This document shows, piece by piece, positions 1 through 12,720 of a stretch of 64,000 bases of DNA (positions are counted from its first letter, which is position 1; each line of letters starts with the position of its first letter). The notes beneath the pieces were generated by a model. The model saw nothing but the letters and a program-made list of their open reading frames with translations. It was not told the origin of the DNA and did not search any database. This DNA is from Ganoderma boninense (taxonomy: Eukaryota; Basidiomycota; Agaricomycetes; Polyporales; Polyporaceae): positions 1,612,001 to 1,676,000 of the forward strand of contig CM035305.1 in the NCBI GenBank assembly GCA_002900995.3, given 5' to 3'. The translations under genes and the position numbers were made by a program.

Positions 1-3000
1 TCCCTTGCTCGTGGTACAATTTTCATCTTGCCTTAGCTCTCGCTATCGTCACCCTCAAAGTACTCTTAGTCAACCTCTCATTCCTCCAGCGACGGCGTTA
101 TGAAATCTGCCTCCACGTGTGAGTGCAGTACGTTTATTGTGGTCTAGAAGGCTGTCGTGCTGCGGTCCATAAACCAGTCTGCATTGTGTTCGTAGTCTCC
201 TCCTTCGTCCTATGGCTAGGCTATTCCTCATCGTGGATATGTCACGCAAGCTCTTCGACTCCCATCGCGCCACCCTGGTTCTTTGACACGTCGCTCCCCC
301 ATTCGCCGCTCAGCGCCACCGCATCTTCTTGACCACAATCCCGCCGCCCCCGGTTCCTCATTATGACACATTGTTCCTTCTGCGGCGTTCTCTTTCGGAT
401 GGGCGGAGGCTGTATACCGATGCAGCCAAGACCCGTCCAATCTCCGCGAGCCGGTTCCAATGGCCCTTCTTCTCGCGGTCTCCCTCCGAATTATAAACGT
501 TTGAATGTCATCATGTTGTTTGTGGTACGACACTACTCGTCGTTACCCATTGTCCGTAGTTCAGGTCTTGTATAGGATGTAAAACCACCTATGCCTTGAA
601 GATTGACGACATCCATGACCTTGCAGGATGAACGAGCATGGACGCTTACGTCCCGCTATCCTCAAATTATGGTTGGGCCCCGCCCCTTTGTTTCTGTTCT
701 GACGGTTCTAATTCCACGAGGCGTGATCTGGAAAAGATAAGAGAACTTTATTACGAGATGGTCCCTGTATACAGAGATACTGCTCCCCACCACACGTCGA
801 CATTCGGACCGGATGTAATATCGGCGAAATGCCGTGCAGGCGGGCCCACTCGTAGCGGAGAGCGTGGCTCGATGCAGCGCAGGCGTGGGGGTGCATCCAC
901 CCAACACGTCCTTCGAGGTTGGCGACTTTGGCGACTTCATGCAACGGTCTGCGATCGGTCGCTGTTGGCGTCTGAAATGCCACCGCCAGCAGGTGTAGGT
1001 AAGACGCGGCGGTAGGAGGTGCGGTCCAGGGGTTGCACCCTCGGACCTTGACGGGGATCTGGGCCTGTACACGTTGGCGGCGTGATAAGTATCTGTATGA
1101 ATGGCGAAGACGGGCTTGCACGCTCGGCAGATCGGCGTGGGGAACTTGGAAGGAGGGCCAGGGAGGGACGCGTCCCCGAGACGCGGACTCGGAAGCGGTT
1201 CGAGCTGGGCTGAGGCAGGCGTGGTGGGAGCTTTGGGACGCACACTGGTGGAGTTTGAGAGGCGGTGTTAGCGATCTTCGAGACGGGGGGGGAGCCTGGC
1301 TCGCCGAAGCCGGACTTGCGCAAATTGGAAGGAGGACGCGAGCTGCGGGTGCAGTGTGTACTACGTGATGTAGTACTGTAAATTAATGCCGGTCCTCCAG
1401 ACCGCATTGGCACGGGGCTGCTCAGCGACTGTTCGGGGCAGATCGCGCTAGGACGTGCTGGCGTCCCGGATCCTCATTCGAGCTTGAGAAGCAGCCAGGT
1501 CGATTGGCTCGAACACAGCGAAGCGGCGCTCCTCTCGTCGGAGGTCGGACGGGACGGGCAGCAGCACGCGCGGGAAGGCCACATGAGCGGCGTCGAGCTC
1601 TGGGGTAAGTACCCCCAGCGTCCCGTGCATGCCAGTATGTTGGGCCTTGCCTCCGCTAGCGGAACCCCATCGATCGTGTAGGACGGGAGCATGGTGCAGA
1701 GGGCGCGGCGTAGTGCGAGGGCACGGACGAAAATGGTCATAGGTCACCGGCCGTCCGCAGCTGGCAGCTACTTGCACCACGGGCCGTGGTTGCTCGAACT
1801 TTGCGGGCGGTTGCCAGGGTGTGTGGGCGTCGACGAGAGCGATGGAGACCCCATAACGCTGCATGCCCCTGGTATCGATCGATGATCTACGAGGAGGGCG
1901 ATGCTTCGCTGGCCACACCTGCCATTTGTCGCATAATTGAGCAGAGGCATCGTCATGGACCAAAAAAGAGCCGACACTGCGTTCCCTGCCAGTGCTCAGA
2001 TGAGATGAAACGGGCTCGATAAACAAGTCAGATGATCTCTGGGGGACCGCACTCACCAGGTGACTGTATCACAGATATCTCATGCACTTGCCACAGCACC
2101 AATCGTCACAACCAGATGATCCCGTGCAAGCCAAAGGCGAGGCAACTTTGGTCACGGGAGGAGGTCCAATTTGAGAGAGACTAGACTGCGAAGACGCAGA
2201 TGGACGCTTGCAGAACCCAGAGCGTGTGGCATCAAACACTTGGAAGCCGTCGGCCCGTCGCGGAGTCGATCGAAACCGAGCGTTACAGTCGTTATTCAGT
2301 CCACCCCGCCGACGTACCCAGCTGGAGCCGCGAGTCATGAGAGAGCCACAGGGGGCTCAGCTGCACAAAGTTGTGGGGTCAGGGTTCGTGGCGTCCGGTA
2401 GGGCCGCCTGCCGGAGCGGGCAAGTCAAGGCCAGGAGACTGCCCGTTTGGTTGTTGTGGGGAAGGTCACCAATAGAAGATGCAGGCGAGGACAAAACGCA
2501 TCTTCACATCCCAGAACGAGCGCGTCCCGTGCACACGACACGCCACGAGCTTCCCCGACGCCGCTGGGGCCACCGACAGAGGAAAGAGACGTGCCTTCAC
2601 GAGTGGGAAGCCAGCTAAACAGACGGGTCCGACGTTCACGACGCTTCTACTCGCGTCCCCGTCACTACGAAAAGTATCAGAAGTGACGCGACGGAACAGT
2701 CCTTGGATCTCGGAACGGATGTCGGAGGCGGAAGCCCCTCACACCCTCCGGTGGACGAGGAAACCGTCTCTCTGAACGAGGACTCGGCGGCGAAGCCCCT
2801 CCGGGCCTTCCATTGCAGAAGCTGGTGGGACCGACAGATGTGAAGCGAGGAACGCTACGATCAACTGACCGCCCCCGAGGCCGAACCTCTTCCCAGTCCC
2901 CACCCGCCGGCGATTCTATGAAGGGCGAGAACATGAGAAGAGAACCACGCGCCAGTCTCCTTTACCATACCGCGCTCCGTAACTAGGCGTAGCACCTGAA

Positions 3001-6000
3001 AAGGGGTCGCTGGAGCGAGGGCCTGGGGACTGGAAGCGGCGAATGGCTCTGAGCCCTCGCGGACCCTGAGTACGGCATGGACGACGCTTGATACACTTCT
3101 TTGACACGTCCCGGAACAGTGTGGTAGACGAGGGTGGACGGCGGGAGTCGGTCGTGTCCTCCAGCGCTCGTTGCGGCCACCGTCACCAGGCCACCCATGG
3201 GTATGTGGTCAACGATTAATATCCCGCACGAACGCCTAAAATGAATCTTCTTTCCCAAATAGTGAAGAAGAATGCCTAGTGCGACCAAGACGTGCGGATT
3301 CGGCATCGCGGGGAGACGCGTCGGATACACGGAAGATGGGCGGTCGAAAACCACGAATACATTGGGAAGCGCAGCCTTCGCAGCGGCCAGCGCGACGAAG
3401 GGAAACTCGCGGCGTCCTATGCCGCCGCTCGACGGCCACGCCGTGGCCTTCATGCACTCAGCACTCCAGGATTGGTTGAGGAACGACGACTTCTTCGCGC
3501 TCCGACGGCGCCTGGGCACGCTCTGGCGTGGGTTGACGTGCGCATATATTCGCCTAGCTGCAATGCAGAGATCGTTCGAGGCATGATGGAGCTGATCACG
3601 CGACGACGATGTGCGAAGAGACGACGGTATGCTACTCACATTGTACATCTCCAGACAGAAGAGAGGTGGCTTCTCGAGAGCTTGGCGAAGACACGAAGAT
3701 CGGCCTTGTGGCCACCCTGTCGTCGCCTATCCAGAAGTGCACGTCGCTGGAGGACGTAAACAGACGCCATTTGTTCGTATGACACGACAATCTACACAAA
3801 TTGTATTATCCGGTTGAGTCAAAGATGACACTATGCGTAGTTTGACGCGTCGGAAATCTGACTAGTGAATAGGATGAGCACTCACCAGGGAATGCAAAGC
3901 CTGTGCGAAAGTATGCCCGCCTGAGATCGGTTTCAAGTAGTTTGTCACCAAAACACGTTACTGACTCGACCCTGGGCATTGACGAAGCGTCCTTTCTAAG
4001 GCCTTACACCCGCAGTCGCAGGTCGACACCATGCGTATACGGAGGCGTGAGCCATTGTTGTACAGCTCAGGATGACGCACCGTGTTGACTCGCTCAGGGG
4101 CGCGTCGCCGGAATGCATTGGGCGGACATGAGGCGCTAGCGTGGCCTAGCTGAATGTGTTGGCCGTGGGGAGAGGTGCCCCTCGGAGAAGGGTGTGCCAA
4201 GGCACGGCGGGCCTTTTGCAGGCAAGACGGAGGTAGAGATCGGGGAGTGCGGGGGAACGACATCTGGTGCGTGAGCGTCGAGCAGCCTCATGTTGGCGGA
4301 AGAGTGGGAAGAACATGGCTAGGAGTGATGGATGCGCGGCGTGGCAGGAGAGCCCGCCTTTCTATGCAGACGACGCAGCACAGACGAGAGGAGCTAACCC
4401 AGCCCTTGCCCCCTTCCCGCGCGACTCCCCTTCGCGCCCCTTCCCAGGCAGACGTCAGTCCACCGCACGTGAGCGCGGCAACGCTCCCGCGGCGGGCCAC
4501 TTGGTGCTGAGGACTGCGGCAAAGGAAGGAGTGCCCCCCGCTGTACGTCCGCTGGTGCAACGACCGTCTGCAATGTCCGATAGCCATGGTGCCCACTGCC
4601 TTCTTGACACCGGGGGCAATTATCGCTCCCTGACAGATACGAGAGGGAGAGAAAGGACGCTCTTCTTCCCAGTCCGCGAATAGGTCCGGCGCCGCAGCCC
4701 TCGGCACCGCCCATGCCAGTCAGTGTGGGCGCGCCGCTGAGCCTGGGGGCCACTTGCGTATGCGTCCCGGTTATGATAAGTAGCCTCCGTGGCAGAGGGT
4801 GGTGGCATTGTGTTCGAGACACAGATGAAACTGGGCGCGGATCTAGGGCTTGACTGAACACAATCTCTATGAGATAACGACCCAGAGGCCCGCATGAGTC
4901 GAAACACAGAAAATAGACAACGCTCACTTCACTTCCGCGGCGATAGTCCGAGAAGGCGGGGCTGGCACGGCGGGTGCGAGAACGGCTGGATGTCCGGGTA
5001 TCGTACGTACGTGCGACACGGTCTGCGGTTGCGTTCGCGCGCGCACTCCGGAGGGCGGACCCGGTTCGCAGGTGGGCGAGAAGGCGCCCAGGGGTGGCTC
5101 GGCGCAATCGAGTGCGAAAGCTTGTTGAACGGGGATCGGTCTGCGCGGGACGAGAAACGTTGCGTTTGGATGCAGCGTGGACAGGGAGCGTACCGTATGC
5201 GGAATGTGGTCCTGGGAGGGAACGCACATGGATTGAGGGGATGCGCGCTGATAACTGGGAAAGCTAGGGTAAACGCTTAACCCTATATTGAGTCGCAAGC
5301 CGGGGGCAGTAGTGGCGTTCGGGGCGGGCTAGAAGGCGGGATTGTGTTTGAGCTGGGCAGTGGGCAGAGGGCCAAGTATAGTGACCGGGCCTGAGCCGTA
5401 GGATGTAGTTGCGTGTCCGGATAGGAACGAGACGATCCTGCAACGGTGCGGGGCTTGGGCAGCCCGACGAGGTCGCTGTGCAAGGGCAGGCGGGCACAAG
5501 TCGGCGAATGGGCGAGGAGCGACATCCCGAGGGTGGAAGCATGTGCTACCAATCTCGTGGCGCGATGGTGGCAACGGCTCTTTGCGCGAACCTTTGCCAT
5601 CAGCTCTGCGCACTCTCCTCACCGATCCGCATTCAGCTGTCTGACTCTCATGGCCTCGCGACCTCCTCGGACAGAGCTCTTGTGCTGCAACCAGGTCCGT
5701 ACTAGTCTGATCAGACATGTCGGTGTGCGGCGTTGCAAGTCCGCGGTGCTACTTGGAGTTGGCGTACTCGGAATCGCATTCTAGGGCTGGTAGCTGGAGT
5801 GGTATTTGGGGGCTGGGCTCTGGGAGCTCTGGTAAGCACTGTGCCACTGGAAGGCGAGCTTAGCAAGAAGCCATGCTTCCCAGGAGGAGAGCGGCAGCCT
5901 CTGTGAACACGCCGGGAGCGGGATGGAGAGTTGAATGGCAAGTTGGTCATGCCAAGGGTGGGCTCGGGCCGCGCAGCGGCCTAAAAGCGCCCGAAAGGTG

Positions 6001-6138
6001 CCCAGGGTGCGCGCGCGCCGAGGCGCGCTCCTCTCCTGCCCCGGACCAACATCTCACCCTTGTCTCCAGCTGCTTTGTTGCCCACCCGCTATAGTTGGTA
6101 AAACTTAGGTATATTTTGTGGTATTTTTTTCGATTTCT

Positions 6139-6162
6139 CGCGGCGGCGCGCGCGCCGCCGCG
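6139..6162. repeat. 24-bp perfect GC palindrome
   Basis: The 24 bases are their own reverse complement, built on a CGGCGGCGCGCG half-site. They sit between a T-run (6123-6130) and AT-rich DNA. It could form a hairpin or bind a dimeric protein. No gene flanks it closely enough to assign a terminator or operator role. Confidence 0.7.
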
Positions 6163-6521
6163 TCTCCGTTTATTAGTTCTGTAATGAGCTACATGGACAG
6201 CGGGCGCTTAATCTCTGTTTAAGACGAGGCTCTCTCCATCAATTTTGCTCTGTTTTCCTCGCGGCTGGGTTTCTTTGAAAGGGTATAAAAATGCCTTTTA
6301 AATGAGTTCTTTATCAGTACTTTCTGTGAATATTCTACAGCACAGGCTGACCTATGCTCTATTCAGCTCATCTGCTGCTCTAGCGCTGCATTTCTGCCCT
6401 CCCTTCCAAAGGATTGTATATAAGAAATTCTGGGATATATTTTCTCCGTTTTTCGTGGCCTTACGAGGTCTGAACCCGGGTGTATGGAGGCTCGAGCCCC
6501 CGCGCGAGGATTCTCGAGGCT

Positions 6522-6610
6522 CACGTGCCACGAGATTGGTCGACCAACTCGGGCGTCTAACAACCTCGCGCGCTCCAATCAGGACCAATCTTAGGGCGCC
6601 TAGGACCAAT
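6522..6610. promoter_or_regulatory. CACGTG E-box and four CCAAT boxes
   Basis: A CACGTG site (6522-6527) is followed by an inverted CCAAT (ATTGG, 6535-6539) and direct CCAAT boxes at 6575-6579, 6585-6589 and 6606-6610. In fungi CCAAT boxes are bound by the HAP complex and CACGTG by bHLH factors. The cluster lies about 590-680 bp upstream of the ATG at 7201, far for a core promoter but possible for an upstream activating region. The role is inferred from motifs only. Confidence 0.4.
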
Positions 6611-7200
6611 GTTGGTCGGGCCCTTGGCTCCACGACCTACCCAGTTGAATGTCTTTGGTGTGCTTGATCGCGTGCATGCATCTCGGCCCCTGGCAGCGAG
6701 TTGGTTTGCAGACGGGATGAGGCGACGGACAAATGCAATTATTTTGGTGCGGTTGGACAATGCAGTGCGGAGATGGAGGGCAAAGCGGGGCAAGGCGCAT
6801 AAAAGCGATCGAGTAAGCTTTTGTTCGAGGGCCATAGTGCGAATCGGACGAGGTGGTGGCGGGGCCCCTGTCTCGGCGCAATGGACGGGGAGGGACAGAG
6901 TAGGAAGGGAGACGGCGGCATAATATTCATGGAGTGCTGCAGGATCAATATTGAATGAGGTGTGTGGAGATGTGTGATATGAGCTCGAGGAGGGAGGACA
7001 GGCGCCGCCTCGAGGCATGGGGATCTGTGATATCTGCCCAACGTGGACGACGACTGCTCAGCCCGGCCTTGTCTCCTCCTGTCACTTTCCCATCCGCCAC
7101 GAGCCAGACCCCATGTACGTATAAGCCCTTAAGACTTCTCCCCGTCCCCTTCTCTGATCTCCTTCCCACTTCCTCCCAGTCACGCCCCCAGCGCTCCCCC

Positions 7201-9617
7201 ATGGACTCCAGAGGCCGCTCCAGAGATGTCTCTCCCATTGCCATCGCCCGCAAAGCCCAACACACCTCCGCCTTGCGCGCACACCCCGCCGGGAGCTCCG
7301 TACTAAGGCAAGTCCTTCCCCCCATATCCGCCCCACGTCCTCTTCATCTCCCCCATCCTTGTCCAGAACCACCTTCCGCGACCCGCGCGACGCCCCAAGC
7401 GCACTCTCTCAACCGCTCGCGTCCTCGTCACGCCTCCCCCCTCCCCCGTCACCACCACAGCCCCTCCCCTCCCTCTCCACGTCACCGTCCGACTCCCTCC
7501 CCCGCGTCGGCTCCTCCAGCAGCGCTTTCTCCGACGTCTCAGACTCAACTCCTCTTGGTCCCCTCACGCCACCAGATCATTTCCACGACTGCGGTTTGGA
7601 ACGCCCACTCGACTACTATGACTCGCCTCCGTCTCCACCCCGCTCCCTCCAGGACCAGATGCATGTCGCCTATGCACTCGACAACATGCATCTCGCCAAG
7701 ATCCTTCTTCTCAAGCTGCGCGGTATCGAGGTCGATGGCGACGACGACCCACGCATCGCCGCTGTGCGCGACGAAGATTTCTCCAGCTCATTCGTTCCCG
7801 AAGGCGGTCTCCGCCTAGACGCAGACGCCGAGGCGCGCGTCTTGGAGGCAGAGAGGCGTGCCCGAGAAGCACAGCACAGACGGCTGCGAGAGGAACGGCT
7901 GCGGCAGTGTGAGCGTGTCTGGGAGCACAGCATGCAACGCTTCCGCGGTGAGAAGGCCCGTGTCGCGCGCAAGAAGGAGGAGGCGGAACGTGAGCGGCGT
8001 GCGGCGGAACGTCTCGCGAAGGAGCGCGAGCGCGAACGGCAGCGCAGGGCGGAGGCTGCCCGGGCCGCGCGCACGTCCCAACTCAGGATGGCGAGTGGTC
8101 AGCCGCGGCAGCTCGTCTGCTACGACTCCCTCCGGAGTGCCGATGCGCGATTCCCCAGGCCCACGCGCACGGAGAAGCAGTCCGATGAGAGCGGCATGTT
8201 TCTGTACGACATCATGCCGTCCCCACCTTCTCGTCCGATGTCGCTTTCTCCTCCCACAGGCCGGTCGCCCTCGGATAAGGACTCCCTCACCCTCCCAAGA
8301 GCCCAGCGCGAGCTTGCCCTCAAGCATGCCAAGAGCCTCTCCAGATCTGTCTCATTCTCAGACGTCCTCGTCGCTATGCATGGTCCCTTGTTCGAAGACG
8401 ACGAGGATACTCGGCCGTACACACGACGTGACCAACACAGGGCAGAACTCCTTGCTGTCCTTCTGGAGCCAGCCACCGTTGATGACAAGGGCCAAGGGCT
8501 CAAGGACACCACGTCGGAACCGGTGATGAAGGTGAAGAAATCAGTAGCCATCAGGGCCCTGCGTGCCTCGACGGCCGAGTCTATTTCGAGCGCGTCGTCG
8601 TCCACATCCACCAGCTCTTCATCCACTTCTACCGTCACCCGCTCGGGCTCGTGGTTTACGTTCTCGAGCAAGAGCTCCTTCCGTTCCACCACTACCACCA
8701 TTACCACGCCCTCGTCGTCACCTCTCTCCACCAGCAAGCCTATCAATTTCCTCTCCTCGCCTTTGTCGACGTCACCATCGTCGGACCCCTCCATTACTCC
8801 ACGTAGGCAATCCTCCAAGCCGCCGCCCAATACACCTGCTCTTCCCACCTCTTCCCACCCGCTCGCTCTTCCTCCCACACCACGCCCCAAACGCAACGAG
8901 GCTCTTGCGATTGGTAGAGGCAGGCCTCTGACCAGACGGGGAAGTTTGTCTGGTCAATCGGACAACCAAACCCCTCCCAGCCCGACTGCGCAGCTCGTTC
9001 ATCGTGTCAGCCGATCCATTTCCAGCTTCATGGACCTTGCTGCGCAATTTCAGCATGCGTACGTGAAGGCTACGATGTTCTCTGCAGGGGTTGACCTGTA
9101 TACCGATCGCTCGCTATCTGACTCAAGATCGCGGTCACGCTCCCGTTCGCGATCCCCTGTAACTCGATTCCGGTACCCCTCATCTCGTCGTTCGCGGAGC
9201 GGGCTGAAGCCCGAGGGCTATCGTGCCTCCTCGTTTGATGTCCAGGTCTTCGCCGATGCGGAGATGTACCGCGAGGACGAGGCGTCCAGATATCATCGCA
9301 CTCTCATTCCCCTCTTCTCTAGATCCGCGAATTCCCTGAATGCGTACGAGCGCGTCTTCCCCTCCCCTCCACCACTCACCCGCTCTCCTCTCCGTCCTCA
9401 GTACCTGCCGCGCACATGCGTCTCCCGGCCGCGTCCGGTTGCGAACCCCATCATGCTCCGCCTGCAGGCCCTGCACAACATCTGCCAAGCGCACGCCATC
9501 GCCTGGCAGCGGGCGCGCGACGGCACGCTTGCCGCAGGCAAGGAGAAGATGGTCGGTGTCGCATGGGACGGCATCGGGCGCAGCAGCCTCGCGTGGGCCG
9601 TCAGCAGCGACTCCTAA
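7201..9617 (+). CDS. Unknown Ser/Arg-rich protein with charged coiled coil
   Basis: Two exons, 7201-7307 and 7367-9617, give 785 aa. The 59-nt intron has a GC donor (AAG|GCAAGT) and ends GTCCAG; splicing keeps the frame and reaches an ATG just after a C/T-rich start region. The N-terminal third is Pro/Ser-rich. Around residues 125-160 lies a compact stretch (MHVAYALDNMHLAKILLLKL and following) that looks like the ordered core. About residues 190-260 form an Arg/Glu/Ala-rich charged helix typical of a long coiled coil. A Ser/Thr-rich region follows, then an RS-dipeptide block near 620-640 (SRSRSRSRSRSP) and a more ordered C-terminus. RS repeats suggest nuclear or RNA-processing links, but I recognise no named family and assign no function. 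Confidence 0.8.
7308..7366 (+). other. GC-AG intron in the 7201 gene
   Basis: The donor is AAG|GCAAGT, the standard form of the rare GC donor class, and the acceptor is CAG at 7364-7366. No GT donor nearby keeps the frame between the start exon and the long second exon. Confidence 0.7.
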
Positions 9618-10421
9618 TAGCTGCGACGCTTGCTTTGCATTGTCTTGACCCCCCGAACCTCGTTTTGTCCAGTCTTGTTATGATCCGTGCGCCTGCAGCC
9701 CGCTCTCAGCTTGCTTTCTGCGTTTTATGCTTTCCATATGAACCTTTTGGACAGATACCACCTTTCCGCACGCGCCCATCATTACTACATGTCTCTGCCT
9801 TTCGTATTTACCCATCGCGACCCCCATCCCTTGCATTCCTCCTCTGAATTGGCTTCCGAATCTCGCCGTATCGCTTTATCTCAATCGTTGAGAAGGTCGC
9901 GCACTCGTGGCTGTCCTATAGGATGGTAGAGCCCGTGCTGCGGCGCACCCACCTCGCTTCCTCGTATATGCGTAGAACTCTTTGCGCCCTATAATTCCGC
10001 TCTACAGTGTTTATTCGCTCCTCTGCCCCCGCACATTGTATCATTTCCCGCATCCTCCCTTCGCACCCGCTACACAGGAGTAGACATGCATGCACAGAGC
10101 GCTGTATGCGTTGTTGTACGAATATTCTCATGTACATAAGTAACTTACCATACGGTATACCTGGCTTCCGGTGATATCACGTCACGCTTTCTAGGTTGTA
10201 CTTCCGTGCAGCCCTTACGACTCTGAATGATCATGACCTTATCCCTTCCATTTCATTGCATTGCAGAATGTTGTGGGATCCAAGTGAGAGTGTGCACCGT
10301 AAAACGCGGTGAACCGATATGCCGCAAATCACTTCAGGCAGAGAGGCAGGTATCATCCGAATAGATAGCAGTCCACGAAAGCAGCGAACACGAAAGCACA
10401 TAAATACATGTACATCAAGGA
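9618..10421. other. Convergent intergenic region
   Basis: About 800 bp between the stops of the gene at 7201 (plus) and the SIKE-like gene (minus). I see only presumptive 3' untranslated sequence and no conserved element. Confidence 0.6.
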
Positions 10422-11898
10422 TCACCGATTCAGGTCGAACCCGGGTCCGGCTCCCTGCTGCTGCCAGAGGCGTTCCGGTGGGGGCTGGTTCTGGTTCACC
10501 CCGTCCCAGAACGGAGGGCCTCCCCGCCCACGCCCAAACATAGCTGGCCGCCGCCCCTGGACGCCCCGCATCCCCGGTTGCAGCGTGCTCCCACCTGGAG
10601 CTCCCACCGGTCCCCCGGGCCCCTGGCTCGGTCCCAAGCCAAGGTTCACCCCGGGCGCAGGCCCTGAACCGGGACCCGGGACGGGATTGAAGGCACTCAT
10701 GCCCATGAACGTGCTCCCTCCGCCGCCACCACCACCCATCGGGCCCTGGTTCTGGCTGTCGAACGACGGGATGTTGCCGCGCACGAAGCCGCCGCCGAAC
10801 TGGCCAGGGCTGCCCGCGCGGTGCGACAGCCCAACGGGGCGGCGGGAGGCGAGGAGCTCGCGGGCCTCGTCGTCGAGCCAGCCGTTCGCTGCTGCCGCGG
10901 CGCGGTCGATGCCGAGCGTGCGGCGGAGGGCCTCGTTCTCGGCCTCGAGACGCGTGATCTCGGACTCGCGCTCGACTGCCCAGTCTTCGCGCGTGGTGAG
11001 GAGCGCGTGGAGCTCGTCTGGGGTGGGGATGGCGGCGGCTGAGGAGGTGGAGGACAGGGAGAGGTCGTACTCGTGCGGGTCCTGAGGTGGAGAGCCTCCT
11101 TGCGGCGGGGAGTCCGGGTGCGGGGAGTCGCCGTTCATGGTGCGGAGGAGGGCGCGGAGGGACTGCGCGAGGCGGTGGAGGGAGTGCGTTGCGGAGGGGT
11201 TCGTGGAGAAGTCGTTTGGGGGGAGGGCGTTGTCTAGATTTTGGATGAGGATCTCGTAATGTCGTGTCATGGTGAGCTCGTGTTGCTGCGCGGCGAGCTT
11301 TCGGGGGATGAGGGTCGGAAGAGAGACATTTGGACATGATGGGTAAACACGTACGGCATGTTTGCGGAACTTCGACATGACGTTCTTCATCGTCTCCTCG
11401 TATTCCTTCAAGAGCGCGGAGAGCTGCTTGTTCTCTTGGAGGAGGGTATGGTTTTCTATGATGATTTGCGCGTTCTGACGCTCTATTTCGGACTCGAACG
11501 CTTCTGTAAAATGACAATGACAACGCGGAGGTCTTAATCGCGTGTGGCTTTCCAAGACTGTCGAGAGGTGACGCACCTTTCGAGATATCGACGTTTACGC
11601 GTCTCAACGAGCACCCACTCGCGACATTTACGGCGTCACCCTACAGTACTCTACATGCATGAATGCTCGAAGGCAGGAAATATCACAATGAGTGCCATAC
11701 TTTGAGGGAATGGGCCTCCGACGCGAGGCTAGCGGCCAGCTTGTGGTTCTGGGCATTTTGCTCCGATAGTTCGTGAAGGATTTGCCATGCACGGATGAGG
11801 TCGCCGTCGAGGTCATGGTACATGGCGTATGGAGAAGACAAGTGCAGTGATGTCGACTCGGCCGAGGGATATAAGAACGCACTGGGGAGGTCCGCCAT
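10422..11898 (-). CDS. SIKE/FGFR1OP2-family coiled-coil protein (STRIPAK subunit candidate)
   Basis: Four exons (11898-11701, 11640-11577, 11503-11355, 11297-10422) join in frame to 428 aa. The core after exon 2 reads [18 protein letters not shown], then [15 protein letters not shown] and [10 protein letters not shown]. This matches the QEN...LEEHQ...LIMSKYREQ core known in human FGFR1OP2 and SIKE. Family members are coiled-coil subunits of the striatin-interacting phosphatase and kinase complex; the Sordaria homolog SCI1 is needed for hyphal fusion and fruiting-body development. A second helix ([16 protein letters not shown]) follows. The C-terminal half is Gly/Pro/Asn-rich and disordered, an extension beyond the animal proteins. 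Intron 3 (11354-11298, 57 nt) is in frame without a stop, so retention would add 19 residues. The start was chosen because the next upstream Met would add an implausible leader. Confidence 0.8.
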
Positions 11899-12451
11899 CC
11901 GAGATGAGATCCAGGCTCGCCAGGCAAAGGTGTGCTCCTTAACGTAAGCAGCCTTGCGGTGCGAGACCGCCCAGAGGGCAGTCTTCGGGGTCCCTGCGTC
12001 ACGCGTCACACATTCCACAACTCCCAGCGTCTGCCTGGCCCCTCTAGGCTTCCCGACGGCCAATAATCAATGTTCGCAAGCCGTACATTCAGAATCAACC
12101 ATCTTCCTGGGGCGAACTCACTTATGAAAGTGCGAATATCTCACTGAATAGATTTTTGGACGTGACCTTTTAATCTTTGAATTGATAATCGTCGGCCGTA
12201 CATGTTTCAGTCACGTCTGCGGAGACGTCAAGTTAACAATTTGAGCACGCTGGCGGTCAGAACAACGCCGCTATCGCTTTTTAAAAATATACGCCAGCAG
12301 CGGCCGACCTTTTACAGCACCAGCGTATCATGGTATCAATATTCCATAGAAAGGTACCCCTTCAGTGCAATCAGAGTTGTTGTTGTGCTTTCATGTTTTG
12401 CGTTGTTGGTATGAATGTCATCAGCCTGGTTGAAGTGCAAACCAAGTGCAA
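11899..12451. other. Upstream region of the SIKE-like gene
   Basis: About 550 bp of 5' flank for the minus-strand gene, reaching the left target-site repeat of the transposon. It is AT-richer from 12100 to 12420. No specific regulatory site is supported. Confidence 0.5.
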
Positions 12452-12460
12452 ACCCGCACC
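12452..12460. repeat. Left 9-bp target-site duplication
   Basis: ACCCGCACC immediately precedes the left inverted repeat. The identical nonamer follows the right inverted repeat at 13579-13587. Confidence 0.8.
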
Positions 12461-12720
12461 CAGGCTCCTTCCCACCACCACTCTCTCGTTGAGGGCCGAT
12501 ATCCAGGAGCGGGGGTCGAGGTGGAATCCGAGAAGCGGGACTCAGGCTATATCATGTTAAGCGCCAGTCATGTTTAGTCACGTGAAGAGATGAAGTTGCC
12601 CTCAACTCGAGAGGGCGGCTGGCATCAAACATATACAAACAGCCGGAGCACGGCGAATAGGCGCTGAGAACTGTCCCCGTTTGGTCGCTTTGGGTCCCGT
12701 CGGCTAACAGCATTTTGAAA
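12461..12720 (+). repeat. Left terminal inverted repeat
   Basis: It pairs with the right arm at about 13320-13578 with small gaps and substitutions. The strongest match is 12608-12672. The inner boundary is approximate. Confidence 0.75.

Larger units (their letters stand above)
1..7200. other. Gene-poor 7.2 kb region, no supported gene
   Basis: I found no reading frame here with a recognisable domain, a convincing intron pattern or coding-like composition. The open frames are overlapping GC-rich frames rich in Arg, Pro and Ser. A minus-strand stretch at about 1448-1640 reads somewhat protein-like but changes frame near 1605-1640, so at most it is a decayed gene. Base composition shifts near 6070-6460, which is AT-rich around a GC palindrome, and a CCAAT-box cluster follows at 6522-6610. 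Confidence 0.5.

Noticed and set aside
4394..5227. 277-codon minus-strand open frame
   Set aside because: Arg/Ser/Pro-rich composition typical of chance frames in GC-rich sequence; overlapping frames on both strands are equally open.
8120..8896. Long minus-strand frame opposite the 7201 gene
   Set aside because: Mirror of Ser/Arg-rich codons of the plus-strand gene; no independent signal.
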